Assembly (NCBI RefSeq): GCF_034531395.1
Contig: NZ_JARVCO010000010.1
Span: forward strand, 496,001 to 560,000
Reading direction: 5' to 3'
DNA: 64,000 bases
Origin: Pontiella agarivorans
GTDB taxonomy: Bacteria > Verrucomicrobiota > Kiritimatiellia > Kiritimatiellales > Pontiellaceae
This document shows, piece after piece, positions 56,976-64,000 of the stretch; the stretch's first letter is position 1; each line of letters begins with the position of its first letter. Under the pieces are notes generated by a model. It was not told the DNA's origin, made no database searches, and saw nothing but the letters and a program-made list of their open reading frames with translations. Both the position numbers and the translations under genes were made by a program.

Positions 56976-58577
56976 TTATCCGTCTAGAAACTGTCCACCC
57001 CGTAATGCTGTATCTTTTCCGTTCTCAAGGCAATGGACACCATTGGTAAAAACATGGACCATTCCCGCAGAGAGACGATGAGGATCCGCGTATGTGGTCT
57101 CTTCTTTGATGCGTGCGGGATCAAATACCAGAATATCAGCGGCATAGCCTTCTTTCAGCAGACCGCGTTTTTTCAGATTAAACTGTTTGGCCGGAAGCGC
57201 GGTCATTTTATGGATCGCCTCCGGCAGCGGGACGGTTTTGCCATCCAGTGCCGCGCGCAGGAATTTGGTGTGGCTTCCGTAGGCTCGCGGATGAGGATGG
57301 TCATGACTCAGCGGCCCCCAGGGGGCGCGCATCGAGCCGTCCGACCCGATCGAAACATAGGGCTCGGCCAGAACCCGCCATAAATTCTCTTCGGACATGC
57401 TGAAAAAAATGCCGCCGGTTTTCAGGTCGTCTTCATCAATCAGATATAGAAGTGCATCGACGGGGCTCCGTTTCAGGTCCTCCGCAACTTCAAGCAGGTA
57501 TTTTCCCTTATAGGGTTCAAATTTTGTCGAGCCGATCATGACGTTGTCCCAGTGGTCGTCCGGTTTATCCATAAGTTCGGCACGGATTTTTTCCCGGGAG
57601 TCGCTGTTACGCAGACGTTCGAGGATGGCATCGCGCCCGCCATAGGTGGCCCAAAGCGGGAGAACAATATCGAGGTCCGTGCAGCCGGCGGTATACGGAT
57701 ACCGATCAGAGCCGATCTCCATATGCTGCTGTGCCGCGCGGATTTTTGCGAAAGCGGTATCGATTTTGTTCCAGTTTTCGGAACCGGATGCCTTGAGGTG
57801 GGAAATCTGTAAGCGCGCGCCGGACCGTTCGGCAATATCGAACGATTCATCAATCGCTTCGAGCAGGTTGTTGGATTCTGAGCGCATATGCGTGGTGTAA
57901 AGTCCGCCTTTTTTCGCGACGATCTTGCAGAGTTCAATAATTTCCTCCCGCGGAACCGCGGAACCCGGTGGATAAGCCAGACCGGAGCTTAGGCCGATCG
58001 CGCCGTCGTCGAGCGCGGTTTCCAGCGTCCGGAACATCGCGTTGAGTTCTTCAGGCGTGGCGGCCCGCGGTTCGTAACCGCAGATTCCGGCATGCAGTGT
58101 GTTATGGCCGACCAGCAGGGCCGCGTTGATGGCGGGTTTGATTGTATCGTAGAGCTTCCGGTATTCCGCAACCGTTTTCCAGGGTATGAATGATTTCACA
58201 CCTTCGAAGGTGTGAAAGGAGTTCAGGCTGCTGTAATCCTTGTCGAGCCAGTCCGAGGGCATTTTATACCCGCCGTTTAGCGGGGCGGCGGAGGCCCCGC
58301 AATTGCCGCAGATTTCGGTGGTGATGCCCTGATAGACCTTGGAGGCTGCGCTGGGTTCGAGCAATAGATAGGTGTCGGAATGGGAATGGGTGTCGATAAA
58401 ACCCGGGCAGATGGCCAGATCCGTTGCATCTATCGTTTTTTCAGCCGTTGCGGCGGAAAGTTCGCCCATTTTTGTAATAGTATTTTTGTTAATGCCTATA
58501 TCGCAATGTTTTGGATTGTTTAATGATCCATCGTAAACGGTGCCGTTGATAATCTTTACGTCAAAATTCATGCCCAT
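56976..58577 (-). CDS. N-acyl-D-amino-acid deacylase / D-aminoacylase-like amidohydrolase
   Basis: The 533-aa product is a metal-dependent amidohydrolase. It has the N-terminal beta domain (VKIINGTVYDGSLN), the metal site CPGFIDTHSHSD (His about 64 and 66) and GNCGASAAPL with the D-aminoacylase metal cysteine (about 93). HMRSESNNLLEAIDES, QISHLKASG and SDGSMRAPWGPLSHDHPHPRAYG follow, giving the later His and Asp ligands. It probably releases D-amino acids from N-acyl derivatives or acts on a related cyclic amide. Residues about 121-128 (FHTFEGVK) are encoded by a perfect 24-bp palindrome. No clear ribosome site is seen, and the second Met (58571) is an equal candidate start. Confidence 0.85.
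   Translation of the reverse strand: MGMNFDVKIINGTVYDGSLNNPKHCDIGINKNTITKMGELSAATAEKTIDATDLAICPGFIDTHSHSDTYLLLEPSAASKVYQGITTEICGNCGASAAPLNGGYKMPSDWLDKDYSSLNSFHTFEGVKSFIPWKTVAEYRKLYDTIKPAINAALLVGHNTLHAGICGYEPRAATPEELNAMFRTLETALDDGAIGLSSGLAYPPGSAVPREEIIELCKIVAKKGGLYTTHMRSESNNLLEAIDESFDIAERSGARLQISHLKASGSENWNKIDTAFAKIRAAQQHMEIGSDRYPYTAGCTDLDIVLPLWATYGGRDAILERLRNSDSREKIRAELMDKPDDHWDNVMIGSTKFEPYKGKYLLEVAEDLKRSPVDALLYLIDEDDLKTGGIFFSMSEENLWRVLAEPYVSIGSDGSMRAPWGPLSHDHPHPRAYGSHTKFLRAALDGKTVPLPEAIHKMTALPAKQFNLKKRGLLKEGYAADILVFDPARIKEETTYADPHRLSAGMVHVFTNGVHCLENGKDTALRGGQFLDG
58194..58217. repeat. Perfect 24-bp palindrome, CACACCTTCGAAGGTGTG core, inside the amidohydrolase
   Basis: Arms TTTCACACCTTC and GAAGGTGTGAAA pair with no spacer. 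In frame it encodes F-H-T-F-E-G-V-K. It differs from the cmoA copy at the two bases flanking the central CG and in the outer arms. Confidence 0.8.
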
Positions 58578-58739
58578 GATTTTACTTCAAAACCGGTATA
58601 TCCATAGGAAAAAGAAGGCTTTATTGCGTTTATCTGCGGCTTAATCAACAAAATTGTACATCACGATAATAATAAAACATTAATGACACATGCGTCTATA
58701 AAAAATCAAATGTGTATATCGCAATGAGAATATTATATC

Positions 58740-58756
58740 CCCTTTAATATAAAGGG
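58740..58756. repeat. CCCTTTA-ATA-TAAAGGG inverted repeat upstream of amt
   Basis: A perfect 7-bp inverted repeat with 3-nt spacer, 35 bp upstream of the sigma-54 promoter. Its place is where an activator or integration-host-type protein could bind, but it does not match the NtrC consensus. Confidence 0.4.
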
Positions 58757-58790
58757 TATGCGTAATTTGTTGGCGCTTAAAAATCACCGT

Positions 58791-58806
58791 TGGCATACCT
58801 GTTGCA
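58791..58806 (+). promoter_or_regulatory. Sigma-54 promoter of amt-glnK
   Basis: TGGCATA-CCTG-TTGCA matches the -24/-12 consensus TGGCACG-N4-TTGCW, with the invariant GG and GC correctly spaced. It is 67 nt upstream of the amt start. Sigma-54 control of ammonium transport is the rule in many bacteria. Confidence 0.85.
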
Positions 58807-58872
58807 TTAAGGGCGGCATAGTCTTGGACATGGTGTTCAGGACAGGTGAGTAAACCTCAGAAGGGTGTAAGG

Positions 58873-60234
58873 ATGAAAATGAAGTGGTTGAAAATTCCAA
58901 CATTGATCGCGGCAGCGTTGGTGTTCGGGTTGGCGTCTCCGGCACTGGCGCAAGAAGCTGCCGATGCACAGCCAGTCTTTGACGCAGCGGCAACAGCCGG
59001 TGAGTGGGCTTATGCAATTGATAATATGTTTCTGATGTTCTGTGCGGTGCTGGTGTTGTTCATGCAGGCTGGTTTCGCTTTGGTGGAATCCGGTTTCAAC
59101 AGCGCAAAGAACACCGTGAACATTCTGTTTAAAAACCTGATGGACCTCTCCATCGGTATGGTTCTGTATTTCATTATCGGCTACGGTCTGATGTATCCGG
59201 GCGACGGTAACGGCTTCCTGGCATTCGGGCAGTTCGGGATCGGCGGCAACGGTGCAGATGTTGCGGAAGCCGGTGCGTTGACGCTGCAGGTGGACTGGCT
59301 TTTTCAGGTGGCCTTCGCAGCAACAGCGGCCACGATTGTATCCGGCGCGGTGGCCGGACGTCTCAAGTTCAGCGCCTACCTGGTTTACTCCGCGGTACTG
59401 ACAGCGATCATTTATCCGATTTCCGGTTACTGGAAATGGGGGGGCGGCTGGTTGGACCAGATGGGCTTCTACGATTTCGCCGGTTCGCTGGTGGTGCACG
59501 CCTGCGGTGGTTTTGCCGCTCTGGCCGGTGCGATTGTGCTCGGTCCGCGTATTGGACGTTTCACTAAAGAAGGAAAAGCCAAAGCCATGCCGGGACATTC
59601 GCTTCCGCTGGCCACGCTGGGTGTATTTATCCTGCTGATCGGCTGGTTCGGTTTTAACCCGGGGTCGCAGCTTGCGATTGTAGGCAAAGGCAACACTGAA
59701 GCGGTTATGCTCATTGCGGTTAACACACTGCTGGCTGCCGGTGCGGGTGCGGTTCTGGCCATGGTGGCCACCTGGATTATGCACAAGAAGCCTGATTTGA
59801 CGATGGCGGCCAACGGTGTACTGGCCGGTCTGGTGGGTATTACTGCAAACTGCGATGGTGTGACTAACGTGGAAGCCATCATTATCGGCGCGATTGCCGG
59901 TGTTCTGGTGGTTGCCGGTGTGAAACTGCTTGATAAATTGAAAATCGACGATCCGGTGGGTGCGTTCCCGGTTCACGGTCTCTGCGGTGTATGGGGCGGT
60001 ATTGCCACTGCTCTCTTCGGTGAATATTCCGACGGTTACGGTAACTGGATTGCCCAGATCACCGGTTCCATCGCCATTCCGCTCTGGGCCTTTGCGACCA
60101 TGTTCATTCTCTTCACGATCCTGAAAGCGGTCGGCATGCTGCGCGTCAGCAAGGAAGAAGAGCTGCGCGGTCTGGACATCGGTGAACACGGCGAAGAAGC
60201 CTACAACGGCTTCCAGATCTTCACCACTAACTAA
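58873..60234 (+). CDS. amtB: Ammonium transporter Amt
   Basis: The 453-aa inner-membrane channel conducts ammonium/ammonia. It has a cleavable signal-like N-terminus (LIAAALVFGLASPALAQ) followed by eleven predicted membrane segments. Family motifs are GFALVESGFNSAKNTVNI, DFAGSLVVHACGGFAALAGAIVLGPRIGRF (first conserved pore His) and DPVGAFPVHGLCGVWGGIATALFG (second pore His). The ATG at 58873 follows aagggtgtaagg. It is 26 bp upstream of the P-II gene, which blocks the channel when nitrogen is plentiful. Confidence 0.97.
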   Translation: MKMKWLKIPTLIAAALVFGLASPALAQEAADAQPVFDAAATAGEWAYAIDNMFLMFCAVLVLFMQAGFALVESGFNSAKNTVNILFKNLMDLSIGMVLYFIIGYGLMYPGDGNGFLAFGQFGIGGNGADVAEAGALTLQVDWLFQVAFAATAATIVSGAVAGRLKFSAYLVYSAVLTAIIYPISGYWKWGGGWLDQMGFYDFAGSLVVHACGGFAALAGAIVLGPRIGRFTKEGKAKAMPGHSLPLATLGVFILLIGWFGFNPGSQLAIVGKGNTEAVMLIAVNTLLAAGAGAVLAMVATWIMHKKPDLTMAANGVLAGLVGITANCDGVTNVEAIIIGAIAGVLVVAGVKLLDKLKIDDPVGAFPVHGLCGVWGGIATALFGEYSDGYGNWIAQITGSIAIPLWAFATMFILFTILKAVGMLRVSKEEELRGLDIGEHGEEAYNGFQIFTTN

Positions 60235-60260
60235 TCGGCTGATACGAAAGGATACGAACA

Positions 60261-60602
60261 ATGAAATTGATTATCGCATACGTACAGCCCGAACAGCTCA
60301 ATGAAGTCAAACAGAGTCTGTACGAAAAAGAAGTCTACAAAATGTCAGTGACCAACGCCATGGGCTGCGGTCAGCAGAAGGGCTACCACGAAACTTACCG
60401 CGGCGCGGATATCGAGGTGAACCTGTTAAAGAAGGTCCGTATTGAGATTGCTGTGAACGACGATTTTGTTGACATGACGATCGATGCCGTCATTGCCGGT
60501 GCCCGCACCGGGAATATCGGCGACGGAAAAATCTTCGTGCTGGACCTTCCGGAATGCATCCGGATCCGTACCGGTGAAAAAGGTCCCGAGGCCGTTGGTT
60601 AG
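60261..60602 (+). CDS. glnK: Nitrogen regulatory protein P-II (GlnK type)
   Basis: A 113-aa trimeric signal protein that senses 2-oxoglutarate and ATP/ADP and gates Amt. [40 protein letters not shown] opens the fold. The T-loop carries the modifiable tyrosine in [10 protein letters not shown]. The B-loop region is [20 protein letters not shown]. The pairing with amt marks it as the channel regulator. Confidence 0.96.
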   Translation: MKLIIAYVQPEQLNEVKQSLYEKEVYKMSVTNAMGCGQQKGYHETYRGADIEVNLLKKVRIEIAVNDDFVDMTIDAVIAGARTGNIGDGKIFVLDLPECIRIRTGEKGPEAVG

Positions 60603-60616
60603 TCCTTAAAACTTTA

Positions 60617-60683
60617 GGCGGCCGGTTCCCGTGCAATTTCCTTTTGCATCCTCGAGGAACTTCTTTCGGGGCCGGCCGCCTTT
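60617..60683 (+). terminator. Stem-loop after glnK
   Basis: GGCGGCCGG (60617-60625) pairs with CCGGCCGCC (60672-60680) around a 46-nt loop, followed by TTTC. The short U tract suggests a partial terminator or a processing/stabilising stem before the porin gene. Confidence 0.6.
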
Positions 60684-60728
60684 CAAATCTCGAGTGAATA
60701 AGTAAACAAGCAGAAGGAGAAATACAAC

Positions 60729-61472
60729 ATGAAGAAAATTATTATTGCATCCCTCGCAGTCGGACTGGCTGCATCATCTGCCCTGGCGGTAGATGTTACC
60801 CTTGATCTGGCTTCGGCCTATGTTTTTCGTGGTGTGACGCTCAGCGATAAAGCGAGCTTCCAGCCGGGGATCGAAGTTTCCGGTTTCGGTCTGGCCGAAG
60901 AATACGGTTCTGTCGCATTCGGCGCATGGGCGGCCTATGACCTGGATGATTCTTATACAGGAGCCAGTAGTTCCACATTCCAGGAAACCGACTGGTATGT
61001 ATCGTACGGTCTGCCGACGTTCGTTGAAGGCCTTGATCTGTCGCTTGGATACTGTGAATACGCTTACGGTGCCGGTTCTTCCGACGAAGAACTCAGCATC
61101 GGTGCCGGATATACGATTGCCGGTGTCGGGCTGGGGGCCACCTATTATCAGGGCGTCGGCGGTGCCATCAGCACGTCCGCATACTACGAACTGGCTGCCG
61201 GGTATGACCTGGATGTGACTGAAGAACTGGTTGTTTCTCTGGGTGCCCGGGTGGGTTATGCCGATCCGGACGGTGGAGAGGCCGGTTTCTCGGACTACGA
61301 TTTGTCTGCCGCGGTCAGCTATCCGCTGACGGACGTGTGGAGCATCGGTGCGTCGGCTACTTACATCGGTCAGATCGACGACGATGTGCTGGGTGATGCC
61401 GTTGAAGCAACCGGTACGCTCGGATATGATGTCGATTTCGTCGGCATGCTGAGCCTGGCCGCTTCTTTCTAA
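60729..61472 (+). CDS. TorF-like outer membrane beta-barrel (putative porin)
   Basis: The 247-aa product has a signal peptide (MKKIIIASLAVGLAASSALA), then alternating beta strands. The opening VDVTLDLASAYVFRGVTLSDKASFQPGIEVSGFG is typical of the Gcw_chp/TorF family, and the product ends in Phe (LSLAASF), as expected for a BAM substrate. It is acidic and aromatic-poor. Its place after amt-glnK suggests it lets ammonium or other nitrogen solutes through the outer membrane. An AGAAGGAG ribosome site precedes it. Confidence 0.83.
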   Translation: MKKIIIASLAVGLAASSALAVDVTLDLASAYVFRGVTLSDKASFQPGIEVSGFGLAEEYGSVAFGAWAAYDLDDSYTGASSSTFQETDWYVSYGLPTFVEGLDLSLGYCEYAYGAGSSDEELSIGAGYTIAGVGLGATYYQGVGGAISTSAYYELAAGYDLDVTEELVVSLGARVGYADPDGGEAGFSDYDLSAAVSYPLTDVWSIGASATYIGQIDDDVLGDAVEATGTLGYDVDFVGMLSLAASF

Positions 61473-61500
61473 GCCTCATCGCTTGGATTCAAGCTTGATA

Positions 61501-61527
61501 AAGCGTCCCTTCGGGGGCGCTTTTTTT
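61501..61527 (+). terminator. Intrinsic terminator after the porin gene
   Basis: AAGCGTCCC-TTCG-GGGGCGCTT stem (9 bp with a G-U pair, stable UUCG tetraloop) followed by TTTTTTT. Confidence 0.9.
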
Positions 61528-61810
61528 GTGCACGCGCCTCGTCGGCCGTCACACTGCTTGTGGTGCTGCGCGTCTTACCGGTCCGCATGAGCGGTACGAC
61601 TTCTGAACGGCTTAGTATGACGGGAAGTTCAGGCCGCGTCAGAGCATTCAAAAATGCATTCAGTAACTCCTTAAAAATACAAATATGTTTACATTAAATT
61701 GCGGAATGTTCGTCTCCCTATTTAGGTATAAATTTCTATGACATTCTATAAGTGCATTAAAACGAAGTAATAAGAATGGTTTATGCCTGTTTTTACATGC
61801 CCGGAAAGAT
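61528..61810. other. Gene-free leader of the ABC uptake operon
   Basis: About 280 bp with no supported gene, becoming A/T-rich to the right. No clear NtrC-type operator was recognised, although this is where one would lie for the sigma-54 promoter at 61816. Confidence 0.5.
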
Positions 61811-61815
61811 GGGGG

Positions 61816-61830
61816 TGGCACGTTCGTTGC
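61816..61830 (+). promoter_or_regulatory. Sigma-54 promoter of the ABC uptake operon
   Basis: TGGCACG-TTCG-TTGC is an exact match to the -24/-12 consensus. It lies 80 nt upstream of the substrate-binding protein gene, so the transporter should be under the same nitrogen-responsive sigma factor as amt-glnK. Confidence 0.9.
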
Positions 61831-61909
61831 GTATAGCGCTGATAATACTAATAAATATATTAGTAATATTTTGAGGATGAGTAACCCAAACCCAGGAGAT
61901 TAAACCGAG

Positions 61910-62884
61910 ATGAAACGGACAACCCTTATAAAACCAGTCGCTGCGATCATGGCGCTGATGGCAGTAACAACGATGGCGGAACCGCTTAAAATTGCCTACA
62001 GCGATTGGCCGGGCTGGGTGGCCTGGGATATCGCCAAGGAAAAAGGATTTTTTGAAAAGCATGATGTGGAAGTGGAGCTGCTCTGGTTTGAGTATGTGGC
62101 TTCCATGGATGCCTTCGCGGCGGGTAAAGCCGATGCGGTCTGTGTGGCCAACGGCGACTCGGTGGTGCTCAATGCCACCGGCGCCCGCAACGTGATGATT
62201 CTGGTGAATGATTATTCGAACGGGAATGACAAGATTGTGGCCCGGTCGGGGATTACCGATGTGAAGGCGCTGAAAGGAAAGAAGATCGGTGTCGAAATCG
62301 GTTTTCTCAGCCACGCGCTGCTGATCAAGGCGCTGGAGGATAACGGCATGACGGAAAAGGATGTGGAGCTCATCAATATGCCGACGCATCAGGCGGCGCA
62401 GGTGCTGGCCTCCGGCGATGTGGATGCCATTGTGGCCTGGCAGCCGCATTCCGGTATGGCGCTGAAAGCTTCCGAAGGATCCTCGGCTGTTTACACCACT
62501 GCCGACGCCCCGGGCATCATCTACGACACGCTCGCTGTGGCACCGGGCAGTATTCTGAAACGTAAAGCCGACTGGCAGAAAGTCGTGGCGGCCTGGTATG
62601 ACGTGATCGATTACATGGCCGACCCCGCCAACGAAGAAGAAATGCTCAAAATTCTTTCGGCCCGCGTCGGTCTCTCGCCGGCGGAATATAAACCCTTTCT
62701 CTCCGGCACCTACATGATGAGCAAAGACGAAGTGCTCAAGGCGCTGAAGCCCGTCTCCGGATTTGAATCGCTCTACGGCTCCTGCGACGTGGTGAATAAT
62801 TTCTTTGTGGCCAACAAGGTCTATGAAGAACCGGTGGCGGTTAAGCGCACCATCGATCCGTCGTTCACTAAATCCGTGAAATAA
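61910..62884 (+). CDS. ABC transporter substrate-binding protein, NMT1/SsuA-TauA type
   Basis: The 324-aa product has a signal peptide (about 1-24) and the NMT1-like periplasmic fold: PLKIAYSDWPGWVAWDIAKEKGFFEKHDVEVELLWFEYVASMDAFAAGKADAVCVANGDSVV, then KGKKIGVEIGFLSHALLIKALEDNGM and DVDAIVAWQPHSG. Relatives bind taurine, sulfonates, nitrate, pyrimidine precursors or urea-like amines. The sigma-54 promoter and the nearby amt-glnK favour a nitrogen compound, but the sequence does not name it. The next gene encodes the permease. Confidence 0.88.
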   Translation: MKRTTLIKPVAAIMALMAVTTMAEPLKIAYSDWPGWVAWDIAKEKGFFEKHDVEVELLWFEYVASMDAFAAGKADAVCVANGDSVVLNATGARNVMILVNDYSNGNDKIVARSGITDVKALKGKKIGVEIGFLSHALLIKALEDNGMTEKDVELINMPTHQAAQVLASGDVDAIVAWQPHSGMALKASEGSSAVYTTADAPGIIYDTLAVAPGSILKRKADWQKVVAAWYDVIDYMADPANEEEMLKILSARVGLSPAEYKPFLSGTYMMSKDEVLKALKPVSGFESLYGSCDVVNNFFVANKVYEEPVAVKRTIDPSFTKSVK

Positions 62885-62993
62885 TCTCTCCTCAAACCTC
62901 CTGGCGGGCCGGCGCAAGCCGGCCTGCCGAACTTTTGCCGGCATTTTGCCGGCCGGTTACCAAACTTCGGGAAAGCCGAAGAACAGGGGTGTT

Positions 62994-64000
62994 ATGTCAA
63001 AACAGGAAAAATGGTTCAGATTCGGAAAGAGCCTTTCGCCAAGGCGCGTCAGGGGGCTGACCGTTGCGTCGTTTGTTCTTCCGCTCGTGCTCTGGTCGCT
63101 GATCAGTTACGTCCCCGCGCTGTGGCATCCGGAAGTGCAGATTCAATCGGTCGGCGATACGATCTATTTTGATGCGGGCGACCGGGTCGACGTAGAGACG
63201 TTTGCGCTGGAAAATAACAATCTGCTGGAAAGCGACGGCGTTCCAATGGTTGGAAAACGCGTGAACCCGGTTTATTTCCCGGCACCGCACGAAGTGACCC
63301 GGGCGCTCTATTCAGCCTTTTTCACCGAGCCGCGTCGCGATGGCGAACCGTGGTTTCATGAAAGCGTGGCCCACAGTGTGCGGGTGGTCTTCTGGGGCTT
63401 TCTGCTCTCTTCGCTGTTCGGGGTTCCGCTCGGGATTCTTTGCGGCGTCTTCAGTTATTTTTCGAAACTGATCGAACCGTTTGTTGAATTTTTCCGTTAT
63501 TTCCCGGCCCCGGTTTTCGGTGCGCTGGCGGTGGCGATTCTGGGCATCAACGATGCGCCGAAGGTAGCGATCATTTTTATCGGAACGTTTTTCCAGCAGG
63601 TGCTGGTGATTGCCAACACGACGCGTACGGTCGATTTCAGTCTGGTCGAAGCCGCGCAAACGCTGGGAGCCAAACCGGGACGACTGCTTTTCAAGGTCGT
63701 GATTCCGGCGGTCCTTCCGAAGCTGTATATGGATATGCGCATTCTGCTGGGCTGGGCCTGGACCTATCTGATTGTGGCGGAGGTTGTCGGCACCAGCACC
63801 GGCATCAGCTGGTTCATCAACCAGCAGGCCAAATACCGTATGTTCGACAATGTCTATGCCGCGATCCTGGTGCTCGGTTTTATCGGCCTGGGCACCGACA
63901 TGCTGCTCGGTGCGCTCGGGAAACAGCTGTTTGCCTGGGAGGACGGGCGGCGTTCAGGATTCGGCAAAATGCTGCGAAAAATAAAACCTGCACCGGTGGA
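62994..64000 (+). CDS. ABC transporter permease, partial at the right edge
   Basis: From ATG 62994 (AGGGG ribosome site) the frame stays open for 335 codons to the window end. A first membrane segment (about 21-41) is followed by an unusual periplasmic stretch of about 90 residues. Then come five BPD_transp_1 membrane segments with the ATPase-contacting EAA loop EAAQTLGAKPGRLLFKVVIPAVLPKLYMDMRILLGWAWTYLIVAEVVG. The extra region between segments 1 and 2 is longer than in SsuC/TauC. An exact TTCCA-type palindrome (63241) lies inside that insert, encoding V-P-M-V-G-K. The stop lies beyond the window. Confidence 0.88.
   Translation, partial: MSKQEKWFRFGKSLSPRRVRGLTVASFVLPLVLWSLISYVPALWHPEVQIQSVGDTIYFDAGDRVDVETFALENNNLLESDGVPMVGKRVNPVYFPAPHEVTRALYSAFFTEPRRDGEPWFHESVAHSVRVVFWGFLLSSLFGVPLGILCGVFSYFSKLIEPFVEFFRYFPAPVFGALAVAILGINDAPKVAIIFIGTFFQQVLVIANTTRTVDFSLVEAAQTLGAKPGRLLFKVVIPAVLPKLYMDMRILLGWAWTYLIVAEVVGTSTGISWFINQQAKYRMFDNVYAAILVLGFIGLGTDMLLGALGKQLFAWEDGRRSGFGKMLRKIKPAPV
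63241..63255. repeat. TTCCA-N5-TGGAA palindrome in the permease gene
   Basis: Exact copy, spacer ATGGT. GCG and CGC flanks nearly extend the hairpin (63238-63260). It lies in the non-conserved periplasmic insert. Confidence 0.7.

Noticed and set aside
58837-60261. 474-codon minus-strand frame opposite amt
   Set aside because: Amt is a certain gene, and this is its antisense shadow with no start signal.

Overview
The window (about 55% G+C, densely coded on both strands) looks like chromosome of a Gram-negative bacterium of the PVC superphylum, probably a Kiritimatiellota (Pontiella-like) relative. This is inference. It rests on an outer-membrane gene set (Tol-Pal, TolC, lipoproteins, a TorF-like porin), large secreted beta-helix proteins ending in calcium-binding-type repeats, and a pyrophosphate-type PEP carboxykinase. 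No rRNA gene is present to settle it.

Layout. 0-3 kb: a thiamine thiazole operon read leftward (TPP riboswitch, thiS, thiG, thiH, then the start of a U32-family gene) and two identical tRNA-Glu genes. 3.3-8.4 kb: tolQ-tolR-tolA-like-tolB-pal plus a degenerate double-GGDEF membrane protein. 8.5-13.2 kb: pdxJ, nnr and, leftward, pheS-pfk. 13.2-20.4 kb, leftward: an exported serine protease with two exported proteins in one operon, avtA, and a DUF2726-like protein. 20.5-22.4 kb: cmoA-cmoB. 22.5-28.3 kb: a secreted trypsin-like protease and a tolC-macA-macB efflux operon. 28.3-39.2 kb: heme genes (hemY-hemH with a hydrolase and a lipoprotein; hemE-hemN) around two lipoproteins and a hybrid sensor kinase. 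39.2-51.8 kb: a compact leftward operon of five secreted repeat proteins, one of 1931 aa, ending in an internally deleted pseudogene and a terminator. 52-58.6 kb: a two-domain RidA-like protein, a 1149-aa PPi-type PEP carboxykinase and a D-aminoacylase-like amidohydrolase. 58.6-64 kb: a nitrogen block with two sigma-54 promoters, one before amt-glnK-porin and one before an ABC uptake system that runs off the window.

The most unexpected signal is not a gene. A short palindrome, TTCCA-N5-TGGAA, occurs at 17 exact sites found by eye, where about 0.06 would be expected by chance. It lies in intergenic hairpins and inside unrelated coding regions, often encoding F-Q-x-L-E. A second, rarer palindrome (CACACCTKCGMAGGTGTG) sits in frame inside cmoA, hemN and the amidohydrolase gene. 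These look like dispersed palindromic elements that tolerate being translated.
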